NCBI RefSeq assembly: GCF_036688685.1
Contig: NZ_JAQQPS010000024.1
Coordinates: forward strand, 24,536 to 88,535
Direction: 5' to 3'
From: JALYUM01 sp036688685
GTDB taxonomy: Bacteria > Pseudomonadota > Gammaproteobacteria > Burkholderiales > Burkholderiaceae_D
DNA: 64,000 bases
The notes under the pieces are model-generated. The model was not told where the DNA came from. It saw only the letters and a program-made list of their open reading frames with translations, and made no database searches. The translations under genes and the position numbers were made by a program. This document shows positions 26,134-36,989 of this stretch, one piece after another (positions within the stretch are counted from its first letter, which is position 1; every line of letters starts with the position of its first letter).

Positions 26134-27405
26134 TCAAAGTCTGGCCAGCATTTCGCGCGTCACGAGCACCACGCCGTTGGCGCTGCGGTGGAAGCGCTGC
26201 GCATCGAGTTCAGCGTCTTCGCCGATGATGGTCCCCGCCGGGATCTTGCAGCCGCGGTCGACCACCACCTTCGTCAGGCGGCAGTTTTCGCCGATCTCGC
26301 AGCGCGGCAGGATTACGGCCTGGTCGATGTGGCAAAACGAGTGGATGCGCACGTTCGAAAACAGCACCGACAGTGCCACGTGCGAACCGGAGACGATGCA
26401 GCCGCCCGACACCAGCACATTCACCGCCATGCCATGGTGGCCGGCACTATCATGCACGAATTTCGCCGGCGGCAGCTGTTCCTGGTGGGTCCAGATGGGC
26501 CAGTCGGCGTCGTAGATATTCAGTTCCGGCGAAATCGACGCCAGGTCGAGGTTGGCCGACCAGAACGCGTCGACGGTGCCGACGTCGCGCCAGTAGGCCG
26601 CGGCGCCATGGTCCGACGGGATGCACGACATGGAAAACGGATGGGCCACGGCGCGGCCCTCGGCGACCACGCGCGGAATGATGTCCTTGCCAAAATCGTG
26701 GCTCGACTCGGGGTTGGCAACGTCGGCTTCGAGCAATTCGAACAGGTAATCGGTATTGAAGATATAAATGCCCATGCTGGCCAGGGTGACGTCCGGCTTG
26801 CCCGGCATGGTCGGCGGATTGGCGGGCTTTTCGACGAAGGCGGTGACGTGGCGGTTGTCGTCGACGGCCATCACGCCGAACGCCGAGGCTTCTTCTTTCG
26901 GCACCTCGATGCAGCCGACGGTACAACCTGCACCGGTGGCGACGTGGTCGCGCAGCATGATCGAATAATCCATTTTATAGATATGGTCGCCGGCCAGGAT
27001 GACGACATACGATGGCCGGTACGAGCGCAGGATATCGATGTTCTGGTAGATCGCATCGGCTGTGCCGCGGTACCAGTGCTCTTCGTTGGTGCGCTGCTGG
27101 GCCGGCAGCAGGTCGATGAATTCGCGCGTGTCGCCGCGCAAAAAACTCCAGCCGCGCTGCAGGTGGCGCAGCAGCGAGTGTGATTTGTATTGCGTCAGCA
27201 CGCCGACGCGGCGGAAGCCCGAGTTGATGCAGTTCGACAGCACGAAATCGATGATGCGAAATTTGCCGCCGAAGTAGACTGCCGGCTTGGCGCGGCGATC
27301 GGTCAGGTCCTCCAGTCGCGAACCGCGCCCGCCGGCCAGCACCAGGGCGATGGCGCGCTCCGGCAAGCGGTGGGACAGGATGGCTTTGTCAGTTCCGGTG
27401 TACAT
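26134..27405 (-). CDS. glgC: Glucose-1-phosphate adenylyltransferase
   Basis: A 423-residue ADP-glucose pyrophosphorylase, the committed step of glycogen synthesis. The nucleotidyltransferase loop LVLAGGRGSRLEDLTDRRAKP (about residues 22-42) is intact, including the catalytic Arg and Lys, followed by FGGKFRIIDFVLSNCINSG. The C-terminal third has the left-handed beta-helix typical of the family. A strong AAAGGAGA site lies just upstream of the ATG, in the 16 bp after glgX. Confidence 0.95.
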   Translation of the reverse strand: MYTGTDKAILSHRLPERAIALVLAGGRGSRLEDLTDRRAKPAVYFGGKFRIIDFVLSNCINSGFRRVGVLTQYKSHSLLRHLQRGWSFLRGDTREFIDLLPAQQRTNEEHWYRGTADAIYQNIDILRSYRPSYVVILAGDHIYKMDYSIMLRDHVATGAGCTVGCIEVPKEEASAFGVMAVDDNRHVTAFVEKPANPPTMPGKPDVTLASMGIYIFNTDYLFELLEADVANPESSHDFGKDIIPRVVAEGRAVAHPFSMSCIPSDHGAAAYWRDVGTVDAFWSANLDLASISPELNIYDADWPIWTHQEQLPPAKFVHDSAGHHGMAVNVLVSGGCIVSGSHVALSVLFSNVRIHSFCHIDQAVILPRCEIGENCRLTKVVVDRGCKIPAGTIIGEDAELDAQRFHRSANGVVLVTREMLARL

Positions 27406-27421
27406 GGTGTTGTCTCCTTTG

Positions 27422-29418
<1,997 letters not shown>

Positions 29419-29422
<4 letters not shown>

Positions 29423-31578
29423 GCCGCCAGCACCAGCATGACGGTTGCCAGCGGTGGCACGGTCAGGGCAAGCGAATCGGCATGGCCGTGCGACGGTGTC
29501 GCCTCGGTTTCCAGATCACCGTTGTGCACGCCGCTGCCGCCATAGATCACGGCATCGGTGTTGATGATTTCGCGGTAGCGTCCCGGCGCGACGCCAATGC
29601 GGTAGCCGTGGCGCGGCAGCGGCGTGAAGTTGCACACCACGATGACGGTGGCGCCGTCAGCGGCCTTGCGTACGAACGAGAGCACGGCATTCTGCCTGTC
29701 TTCGCGCGCGATCCATGCGAAGGCGCGCGCCTCGAAATCGAACTGGTGCAGGGCCGGGTAGTGCTGCTGGACCGCGTTCAGATCGCGCACCAGGCGCTGG
29801 ACGCCCGCGTGCGCCGGGTCAGCGAGCAGGTGCCAGTCGAGGCTGCGCTCGACATTCCACTCGCGTTCCTGGCCGAATTCGCAGCCCATGAACAGCAGCT
29901 TCTTGCCCGGATGGCCCCACATGAAGCCGTAGTAGGCGCGCAGGTTGGCGAAGCGCTGCCAGGCGTCGCCAGGCATGCGTGCGAGGATGGACCCTTTACC
30001 GTGCACCACCTCGTCGTGCGACAGCGGCAACATGAAATTTTCGCTGAAGGCGTAGGCCAGTCCGAACGTCAGCTTGTCATGGTGGTGGCTGCGGTGGAGC
30101 GGGTCTTCCTGCATGTAGCGCAGCGTGTCGTTCATCCAGCCCAGGTTCCATTTGTAATGGAAACCCAGGCCGCCCATGTACAGCGGGCGCGATACCTGCG
30201 GGAAGCTGGTCGATTCTTCGGCGATCATGATGGCTTCAGGACGCTCGGCGCACACCACTTCATTGAGCTTGCGCAGAAAGGCGATCGCTTCCAGGTTTTC
30301 GCGGCCGCCATGCTGGTTCGGGATCCATTCGCCTTCCTTGCGGCTGTAATCGCGGTACAGCATGGAGGCCACCGCGTCGACCCGCAAACCGTCGATGCCG
30401 TAGCGCTCGATCCAGTACAGGGCATTGCCGACCAGGTAATTCAGTACTTCGCGGCGGCCGTAGTTGAAGATCAGCGTGTTCCAGTCCTGGTGAAAGCCTT
30501 CGCGCGGATCGGCGTGCTCGTACAAATGCGTGCCGTCGAACTGGGCCAGGCCATGCGCATCGGCGGGGAAATGGCCGGGCACCCAGTCGAGCAGCACGCC
30601 GATGCCGTGGGCGTGCGCACTGTCGACAAAATAACGGAAATCGTCCGGACTGCCGAAACGCGCCGTCGGCGCATACAGGCCAATGGGCTGGTAACCCCAG
30701 GAGCCGTCGAACGGGTGCTCGCTCACGGGCAGCAATTCGATGTGCGTGAAGCCGAGCGCCTTGACATACGGGATCAGCTGCGCGGCCAGTTCGCGGTAGT
30801 TCAGCCAGCGGTCGCCCTGTTCCGGCACGCGCCGCCAGGAACCCAGGTGCACTTCGTAGATGCTGATCGGCGCATCCAGGCCGTTCGCATGCCGGCGTGC
30901 ATCGAGGCCCGGCGCCACCGGCGGCAAGGCGGCGACGACCGAGGCGGTAGCGGGCCGCAGCTCGGCCCGGAAGGCGTAGGGATCAGCCTTGCGCAGCAGG
31001 TCGCCGGCTTGCGTTTTGATTTCGAATTTGTACAGGTCGCCCGCCGCGACGCCCGGCAGGAAAATCTCCCAGATGCCGGCCGCACTGCGCTTCCTCATCG
31101 CGTGGCGCCGTCCGTCCCACTGGTTAAAACTGCCGACCACCGAGACGCGGCGCGCATGCGGCGCCCACACGGCAAAATTGACGCCAGCCACGCCCTCATG
31201 CTCGATCAGGTGGGCGCCCAGTTTTTCGTAGGGGCGGTAATGCGTGCCTTCGGCCAGCAGCCACAGATCGGTGTCGCCCAGGACTGGGCCGAAGCGGTAG
31301 GGGTCGTCTATATCGTGCGTGTGGCTGCCCCAGTCGACCCGCAGGCGGTATGGCACCGGCTGCGCGATGGTCCCGGCGAACAGGTCGCTGCCGTATTGAC
31401 GCGTGAGGGTAAGCACGCCCGCTTCTGTGACCACTTGCACGCCGACCGCGCCGGGCAGCAAGGCCCGCACGATCCATCCGCCCTTGTCGGCATGAATGCC
31501 AAGCATGGAAAACGGCTCTCCATGGTCACCCTGTATCAGTGCCGCAATGCTGCTTTCGTCAACTATCATCGATATCAT
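29419..31578 (-). CDS. glgB: 1,4-alpha-glucan branching enzyme
   Basis: A roughly 719-residue GH13 branching enzyme. It has the N-terminal early-set domains (about residues 10-220), then the barrel: IYEVHLGSWRR, GLRVDAVASMLYRDY with the nucleophile Asp (about 400), MIAEESTSFPQVSRPL with the catalytic Glu (about 455), and LPLSHDEVVHGKGS (about 520). It is the first gene of the glycogen operon. Several possible starts cluster at 31581 (TTG), 31578 and 31569 (ATG); none has a good Shine-Dalgarno, which may point to weak initiation or an unseen leader. Confidence 0.95.
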
Positions 31579-31857
31579 CAAACTGTGTCAGGCGGATGGA
31601 TCACGTGTGTCTTTAGCTTTTATTAATATTACATGGTCTTGCGCACTCAGGCGGGGCGCGCACGGATATTTTCCGATGCAAGCGGTCGCACTTCGGCCTG
31701 CCTGCATTTACCGAACCGTCGGCGTGCAGGTGAAGCTGGCTGGTCATAGTGCTTCGCGGTTACAATGGAATTGATCGAAGTTGTGACCGCGCTGCCAGCC
31801 TTAGCGCAACGGCCAGCTCAAAACAGCATGGTCCAGAATCACCTTCAGGTGCATTAA

Positions 31858-32007
31858 ATGATAAAACAGGCGTATGAATCCATGAGCGAACCGCGGTTTG
31901 GATCAAGCAAGTTTGGTTTCGGCTTCACGCCGACAAGCGTAGCTGGCTGGGCTTGTGTGATCCTGTTCGTGCCAGTCTTTACTACCGTCGAGGTCCTGTT
32001 TTCTTGA
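31858..32007 (+). CDS. Small membrane protein coupled to the M23 gene (candidate)
   Basis: A 49-codon frame from the ATG at 31858, or 41 codons from the ATG at 31882. The segment FGSSKFGFGFTPTSVAGWAC followed by a hydrophobic helix (VILFVPVFTTVEVLF) resembles small one-helix bacterial membrane proteins with a GW(G)-x-TP-x-GW pattern. The stop codon overlaps the TTG start of the M23 peptidase gene (TTGA at 32004-32007), which argues for a real, translationally coupled gene. It is below the length most gene callers accept. Confidence 0.5.
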   Translation: MIKQAYESMSEPRFGSSKFGFGFTPTSVAGWACVILFVPVFTTVEVLFS

Positions 32008-32669
32008 AAGTCCCAAGCTTGCCATCACGAAGCGAGGTCAAAGCCTCGCTGTGTTCCGTCCCCAGCCTGTTTAGCGTTATTCTTTTAATTGCATTGGCAG
32101 CGATTTTTTTTCCGGCAAGCGACGATCCGGAGCTGCGCGACTATCCGTGCCAGCCACTTGACGCAGATTCGACTGGCTCCGCTTATTTGCTACCGTATCA
32201 ACGCGGAACACGGCATCGGGTCAATCAGGCGAATTGTTCGGGCCGCGGTCATTCCCGCTTCTGGAATCACGGCTACGATTTCAAGATGACGATTGGCACC
32301 CCCGTTCTTGCCGCGCGCGATGGTAACGTGATTGCCGCGAACGACGGCTGCAAGGATGGTGACCGCAGGTGTACCAACCTGATCACGGTACGGCATACCG
32401 ACGGCAGCGTCGCCTTGTATTCGCATTTGACCAAGGGCGGAGTACAGGTCGTCAAAGGACAAACTGTCCGCGCCGGACAACTGATCGGCCATTCTGGAGA
32501 AACCGGCAATACAGGCGGACTGCCGCACCTGCATTTTTCTGTACACCCCTGTGGTGCGCTACCAGGACTTGCGCCGCATGGCATTTGTCCATCGCAGCCC
32601 GTCAATTTTCGTAACACCGAACACAATCCGCATGGGTTGATGGCAGCCCATGTTTATCGCGCAGAGTAG
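32004..32669 (+). CDS. M23 family metallopeptidase (LytM domain)
   Basis: About 221 residues from a TTG at 32004, with an N-terminal membrane anchor (PSLFSVILLIALAAIFFP) and a periplasmic LytM domain. The zinc ligands are visible in WNHGYDFKMTIGTPV (H and D), and the HxH pair is in GLPHLHFSVHPCG. RDGNVIAANDG, SHLTKGGVQVVKGQTVRAG and GHSGETGNTGG complete the family pattern. It probably cleaves peptidoglycan crosslinks or regulates amidases. The start is uncertain: TTG 31953 would also be in frame, but 32004 overlaps the stop of the preceding small gene. Confidence 0.85.
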   Translation: MKVPSLPSRSEVKASLCSVPSLFSVILLIALAAIFFPASDDPELRDYPCQPLDADSTGSAYLLPYQRGTRHRVNQANCSGRGHSRFWNHGYDFKMTIGTPVLAARDGNVIAANDGCKDGDRRCTNLITVRHTDGSVALYSHLTKGGVQVVKGQTVRAGQLIGHSGETGNTGGLPHLHFSVHPCGALPGLAPHGICPSQPVNFRNTEHNPHGLMAAHVYRAE

Positions 32670-32955
32670 CGTTGAACAACCGTTCGGCGAACCAGCCCTG
32701 CTGACATTGTCAACCGCAGCCCAGGTCGAATCGCCTTGAGGCTTCGTTCTTACCATAATGTTTGCTCTCAATGATTTGCTGCTGTACTTGCAAACTTTTC
32801 GGAAATCGCGTTTACTCTCTTCTTTTGCGTGGCGCAATTGGTAAACAGATCGACGACATGGACTGATGTGCATTTCGGGGAACGCGGTGTTGGTGATGCG
32901 CGCCTTGCGATCGAGGATTGTCGAATGTTTTTGAACTGACAAAAAAGAAAGAATC
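32670..32955. other. Non-coding interval before the orphan gene
   Basis: No gene is recognised on either strand here. Base composition drops toward the AT-rich orphan gene at 32956, suggesting the left edge of an acquired segment lies in this interval. No repeats or integrase were seen. Confidence 0.35.
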
Positions 32956-33375
32956 ATGCCAATTGAATATCATTCCGCCGAAGAAATTTACCTTTCTTTT
33001 AAAGCGGCATGTGCGACTTGCAACCGACTGCTTGCTGAATCGGATAAATATTCACCAACTGCAAATTCGCCAGAATTGCAAGTTCTGGTCTCCCGATTTA
33101 TGGGTAGCGCATACCTGGGAGTAATGAGGCCTATTGAAAATAATTTCCCGGATTTGATGGCGAGAAGTATAGGAAATGTTGCGGTGACTCAAAATAATCT
33201 TGAAGGTGTACTTGCTGATTTTTACACCCAGTTCTTCACCGTAGCGAAGTTGGCTGTTAGTAAAAATAGTGAAACGATCACGGCCGCGGAAAAAAATGGA
33301 TTTTTTCGTCAAGGCACACTGGACGATATAAATAAAGCCATGATGGAAATTGACAAATTTGCGTATAAGCAATAA
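32956..33375 (+). CDS. Orphan protein, AT-rich, unknown function
   Basis: A 139-residue soluble, mostly helical protein, beginning MPIEYHSAEEIYLSF and ending IDKFAYKQ. AAAGAAAG lies upstream of the ATG. Codon use is clearly poorer in GC than the surrounding genes, with many AAA, AAT and ATA codons, which suggests recent transfer. I do not recognise a domain. Two cysteines and two short Phe/Leu-rich helices are visible, but no catalytic pattern. It stands alone, followed by the terminator of the convergent rcnB-like gene. Confidence 0.7.
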   Translation: MPIEYHSAEEIYLSFKAACATCNRLLAESDKYSPTANSPELQVLVSRFMGSAYLGVMRPIENNFPDLMARSIGNVAVTQNNLEGVLADFYTQFFTVAKLAVSKNSETITAAEKNGFFRQGTLDDINKAMMEIDKFAYKQ

Positions 33376-33434
33376 CTTACAAATAGCTTTTTTGAGGGAC
33401 TACTTCATTGTTCGAAGTGGCCCTATTGTCTGAT

Positions 33435-33466
33435 AAAAAGCCGCGCTCCATTGCGGGGCGCGGCTT
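33435..33466 (-). terminator. Rho-independent terminator of the RcnB-like gene
   Basis: A perfect 9-bp stem, AAGCCGCGC at 33438-33446 with its complement at 33458-33466, extendable inward. On the minus strand it is followed by TTTTATC. It lies 22 bp past the stop codon of the leftward gene ending at 33488. Confidence 0.75.
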
Positions 33467-33487
33467 GCATCGATACGCGAATATGGC

Positions 33488-33868
33488 TTAGTTCGACAGC
33501 AGGATCTGGGTGATCAGGCCGGTGGCGATGGCGGCCAGCACATAATCGTTACCGGCGCGGACCCAATGCTGCCCGCGTGGCGGCGCACTCAGGTGGCGGC
33601 CTCTCCAGTCGCTGACGACGTAGCGGCTGTCGCGGTATTCCTTGTTCAGTTTCTGGCCGCGGCGCAAATCGTGGCGCGGACCGCCGCCGCGCGAATTGTC
33701 GCGCTTGAACTTGCGGGCATCGTCGCCACGACCGCCGTTGTCGTGTTGCTGACCGCGGTCATTGCGGTCATTGCGGTCGTTATGGTCATTGCCACGCTGC
33801 GCCAGGGCGCTGCCGCTGACGGCGACAGTCATCGCGATAAGTACCGATGCGATCAATTTTGTTTTCAT
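33488..33868 (-). CDS. RcnB-family periplasmic protein
   Basis: A 126-residue exported protein with a signal peptide (MKTKLIASVLIAMTVAVSGSA, cut before LAQRG). A low-complexity Asn/Asp/Arg tract (NDHNDRNDRNDRGQQHDNG) follows, and then the RcnB core (YRDSRYVVSDWRGRHLSAPPRGQHWVRAGNDYVLA). RcnB in E. coli tunes nickel/cobalt efflux, but most members of this family have unassigned roles. GGAGA precedes the ATG, and the gene has its own intrinsic terminator. No metal efflux pump gene is adjacent. Confidence 0.85.
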   Translation of the reverse strand: MKTKLIASVLIAMTVAVSGSALAQRGNDHNDRNDRNDRGQQHDNGGRGDDARKFKRDNSRGGGPRHDLRRGQKLNKEYRDSRYVVSDWRGRHLSAPPRGQHWVRAGNDYVLAAIATGLITQILLSN

Positions 33869-33984
33869 GATTGTTCTCCAGTGCGAAACGGTGATCCTGC
33901 TAATTAACTCATTACACTGTACTCGAGAACAATCAGATAGAACTGTTCGGTAAGCAACGTTACCAGACGTTTTTGTTTATTTCC

Positions 33985-34974
33985 TTATTGCAGCATCCCT
34001 TCCATCAGCACCTTGAAAAAGCGGCCCTGGTCGGAGGCCAGGCACACGGCGGCATTCGGCTGCCCGGGCGTCGCGCGGGTCATGCCGTCGTCGTTGACGG
34101 CGATGCGCAGCAGCGTGGTCGGGCACACCTGCGGATCGAGCAACCAGGCCACCGGCACCACGTCAAACAGCGACGGCATCGTGCTCGACCACGGCTGATA
34201 GGCGTCGATCCACTGGTGATACAGCAGCGTCAAGGCATCGGTCAGGGGCGAGCCGTGGCCAAACAGCGCGTTGCGTTCGACTTCGTCGAGCCGGATCTGG
34301 GTCGAATCGAGCGGCATCATGACAATCGGTACGCCGGCACCGAACAGTGCCTGCGCGCCGGCCACGTCGGACACGATGTTGTATTCCTTGTCGGCCGGGC
34401 GCTGCGGCACATACTGCGATTTGCGGTAACCGGCGCGCACCGAGCCACCCATCATGACCACCTGTTTCAGTTGGCGGAAGGTGGCGGGATCACGCGCGAT
34501 GGCCGCGCCGACGTTGGTCAAGGGACCCAGTGCGAGCAGGGTGATCTGGCCGGGACGCTGCCTGATTTTCTGCAGCAGGAAGTCGACCGCCGCAGGGGCC
34601 ATCGACGGCATGGCGCCGCGCTGGGCGTAGCGCGCCTGGGTGAACGGCGTCGGGTTCGCGGTGGGAATGCCCTGGGCGACCGGGATGCCGCTGTGTCCGG
34701 TTTCGCGTAACAGCCGTTCCAGCAGGCGCACGCGCAGCGCGGTGTCGCCCCAGGCGGTGGTGATGCCGACGATCTCGATCCCTGGACTGGCAAGCAGGAG
34801 GCCAAGTGCGAAGGCGTCGTCGATGTCGTCGCCGATGTCCATGTCGACGATCACCGGCAAGCGCGGCGCGGGCGCCGCCTGGGCGGACGCCAGCATCGGC
34901 AGCATCAGCGCTGCCAGCAACAGAGCGCGCGAAAGTGGGCGGGCGGCGTGTACGGAAAGAGGGTAGGTGGTCAT
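33985..34974 (-). CDS. Exported nucleoside hydrolase
   Basis: A 329-residue inosine-uridine nucleoside hydrolase family protein. The metal-binding DxDxxxDD cluster is present as VDMDIGDDIDDAFALG (about residues 43-58), TLLALGPLTNVGAAI is at about 145, and VVMMGGSVRAGY at about 172. An N-terminal signal peptide (ALLLAALMLPMLASAQA) indicates a periplasmic or secreted enzyme, unlike the cytoplasmic E. coli Rih proteins, suggesting scavenging of external nucleosides. There is no nucleoside transporter next to it. Confidence 0.88.
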   Translation of the reverse strand: MTTYPLSVHAARPLSRALLLAALMLPMLASAQAAPAPRLPVIVDMDIGDDIDDAFALGLLLASPGIEIVGITTAWGDTALRVRLLERLLRETGHSGIPVAQGIPTANPTPFTQARYAQRGAMPSMAPAAVDFLLQKIRQRPGQITLLALGPLTNVGAAIARDPATFRQLKQVVMMGGSVRAGYRKSQYVPQRPADKEYNIVSDVAGAQALFGAGVPIVMMPLDSTQIRLDEVERNALFGHGSPLTDALTLLYHQWIDAYQPWSSTMPSLFDVVPVAWLLDPQVCPTTLLRIAVNDDGMTRATPGQPNAAVCLASDQGRFFKVLMEGMLQ

Positions 34975-35069
34975 GGCGGGTCGCTTGGCAAGGGTCGGAA
35001 ATTGGGTGCCCGGCAGTGTAGCCGATCCGGCCCTGCTGGCCGCGCCGCAGCGCGGCTGCAGCCAGCGGG

Positions 35070-36674
35070 TCAGGCCGGCAATGCCAGCCGCTTGCCTGGT
35101 GTGGCAGGCCTGCTGCGCGCGGCCGCAACCGTTTCGGCACCGGTCTTGAATACCTTGACCACGTCGGACAGTTGCGCTGCCTGCTCCTGCATCGACTCGG
35201 CGGCAGCGGAAGCCTGCTCGACCAGCGCGGCGTTCTGCTGGGTTACCAGGTCCATGTCGGTGATGGCTTGATTGATTTGCTCGATGCCGGCGCTTTGCTC
35301 GTCGCTGGCCAGCGAGATCTCGCCCACGATGCCGGTCAGGCGCGAAATGCTGTCCACGATATTGCCCATGGTGGCGCCGGCATTGTCGACCAGACCGGTG
35401 CCCGCGTCGACCTTCTGGACCGAGTCGTCGATCAGGCCCTTGATTTCCTTGGCCGCTGCGGCGGAGCGGTGCGCCAGGTTGCGCACTTCGCTGGCGACGA
35501 CGGCAAAACCGCGCCCTTGTTCGCCGGCGCGGGCGGCTTCAACCGCGGCGTTCAGCGCCAGGATATTGGTCTGGAATGCAATGCTGTCGATGACACCGAT
35601 GATGTCGACGATCTTGCGTGAGGACGCATTGATTTCGCCCATGGTGCCGACCACCCGCGCGATTACCGCGCCGCCCTCGGCGGCAATGCCCGCCGCTTGC
35701 GTGGCCAGCGTGTTCGCCTGGCGTGCATTCTCGGCATTCTGGCGCACGGTCGAGGTCAATTCTTCCATCGACGAGGCGGTTTCTTCGAGCGAGCTGGCCT
35801 GCTGTTCGGTGCGGCCCGACAAGTCCAGGTTGCCGGCCGCGATTTCCGCGGATGCGGTGGCGATGGTCTGGGTGCCGGTGCGGACCTGGCTGACGATCTC
35901 GAGCAGGCTGGAGTTCATCTTTTGCAGCGCCGCCATCAACTGCCCGGTCTCGTCGCGGCTGGTGACGCTGATTGCGCTGCCCAGGTCACCCGAGGAGACC
36001 CGGTCGGCGATCGCTACCGCCTCCCGAATCGGGCCAACGATGGAGCGGGTGATGTAGAAGCCGAAGCTGATCCCGACTGCCACGGCCAGGATGCCCAGCG
36101 CGATCAGGGTGATGCGCGCACTCTCGTGGGCGGCGGTGACATTCGCGACGACGACATCGGCGCCCTGGCGCTGGATCGTGCTCAGTTTGCCGACCGAGGC
36201 AACGTAGGCCGCGGCGGCCGGGCTGAACTGGCTGTCGAAGATCGCCTGCGCGCCGTCGGCGTCGCCCGCCGCCTTGGCCGCCATCAGCGCTTTGCGCGCG
36301 GCCAGATAAGGGCCACGCGCAGTTGTCACGGCATCGAACTGGGTGATGGTCGCCGGGTTGCGCAGCCCCGCCTTGATCTCGTCCTGCAACGCTGACGAGC
36401 GTGCCGAACCGGCCGTCATGCGCGCATCGATGCCTTTCAGCGCGTCAAGGTTCGTGAGGCGGTAGGCCATTTCGGCCAGCGTGCTGTTGACTTCGATGAT
36501 CCGTGCCCATTCGGTCACCGCGCGCTGGTTTTTCATGCTCGTATTGACCAGCCGGCTGGTCGCCTCGTTAATATCGTTCATGCGGCTGAGCGTCACCACG
36601 ATCAGGATGATCATCAGGAGGAGTATCGAGGCGTAACTGACGGCAAGTCGGGTGCCGATTTTGAGATTTTTCAT
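35070..36674 (-). CDS. Methyl-accepting chemotaxis protein
   Basis: A 534-residue chemoreceptor. There is one membrane helix at about residues 12-32 and another at about 190-210, enclosing a four-helix-bundle periplasmic sensor. A HAMP domain follows (about 212-265), then the signalling hairpin with the highly conserved tip VEAARAGEQGRGFAVVASEV (about 385). The C-terminus ends KRLALPA and lacks the NWETF-type CheR/CheB docking peptide. The ATG at 36674 removes a spurious N-terminal extension. The ligand is unknown; the divergent neighbour is an MFS transporter. Confidence 0.92.
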   Translation of the reverse strand: MKNLKIGTRLAVSYASILLLMIILIVVTLSRMNDINEATSRLVNTSMKNQRAVTEWARIIEVNSTLAEMAYRLTNLDALKGIDARMTAGSARSSALQDEIKAGLRNPATITQFDAVTTARGPYLAARKALMAAKAAGDADGAQAIFDSQFSPAAAAYVASVGKLSTIQRQGADVVVANVTAAHESARITLIALGILAVAVGISFGFYITRSIVGPIREAVAIADRVSSGDLGSAISVTSRDETGQLMAALQKMNSSLLEIVSQVRTGTQTIATASAEIAAGNLDLSGRTEQQASSLEETASSMEELTSTVRQNAENARQANTLATQAAGIAAEGGAVIARVVGTMGEINASSRKIVDIIGVIDSIAFQTNILALNAAVEAARAGEQGRGFAVVASEVRNLAHRSAAAAKEIKGLIDDSVQKVDAGTGLVDNAGATMGNIVDSISRLTGIVGEISLASDEQSAGIEQINQAITDMDLVTQQNAALVEQASAAAESMQEQAAQLSDVVKVFKTGAETVAAARSRPATPGKRLALPA

Positions 36675-36765
36675 ATGATTATTTCTCCATGCAGATGCTG
36701 GACGGACATAAAAGATGACCAAAGTACGCGCCGAAGGCCTGTTCGCGCTGTATAAAGTCCAGTTT

Positions 36766-36789
36766 TGTTACACTTTGTAAGTGTTACAC
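36766..36789. promoter_or_regulatory. TTACA-CTT-TGTAA dyad and TGTTACAC direct repeat
   Basis: In the 315-bp gap between the chemoreceptor and the MFS gene, TTACA at 36768-36772 and TGTAA at 36776-36780 form a perfect dyad. TGTTACAC occurs twice (36766-36773, 36782-36789) at 16-bp spacing, and a TATAAA lies at 36751-36756. It is a good operator candidate. The rest of the gap shows nothing recognisable. Confidence 0.45.
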
Positions 36790-36989
36790 AGAGTCAACAC
36801 CTGTGCGATGAATACCGCGCTTGTCCGTCTTCGCGCTGTTCAGGTTGTTGTAAATAGCGCCGAAGTGCGCGCGCGAACATGGCGCGCGCATCGCGGCCGG
36901 CGGCATAGGGAAGACGGAAATGGTGCGACAATGGCAAGCATTCTCGCTAACAGATTGATGACGATGCACCCATTCGATGGAACCTGTAC

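Noticed and set aside
31579..31857. Possible RNA element or small gene upstream of the M23 locus
   Set aside because: No stable structure, tRNA-like fold or convincing frame was seen; likely just the divergent promoters of glgB and the small membrane gene.
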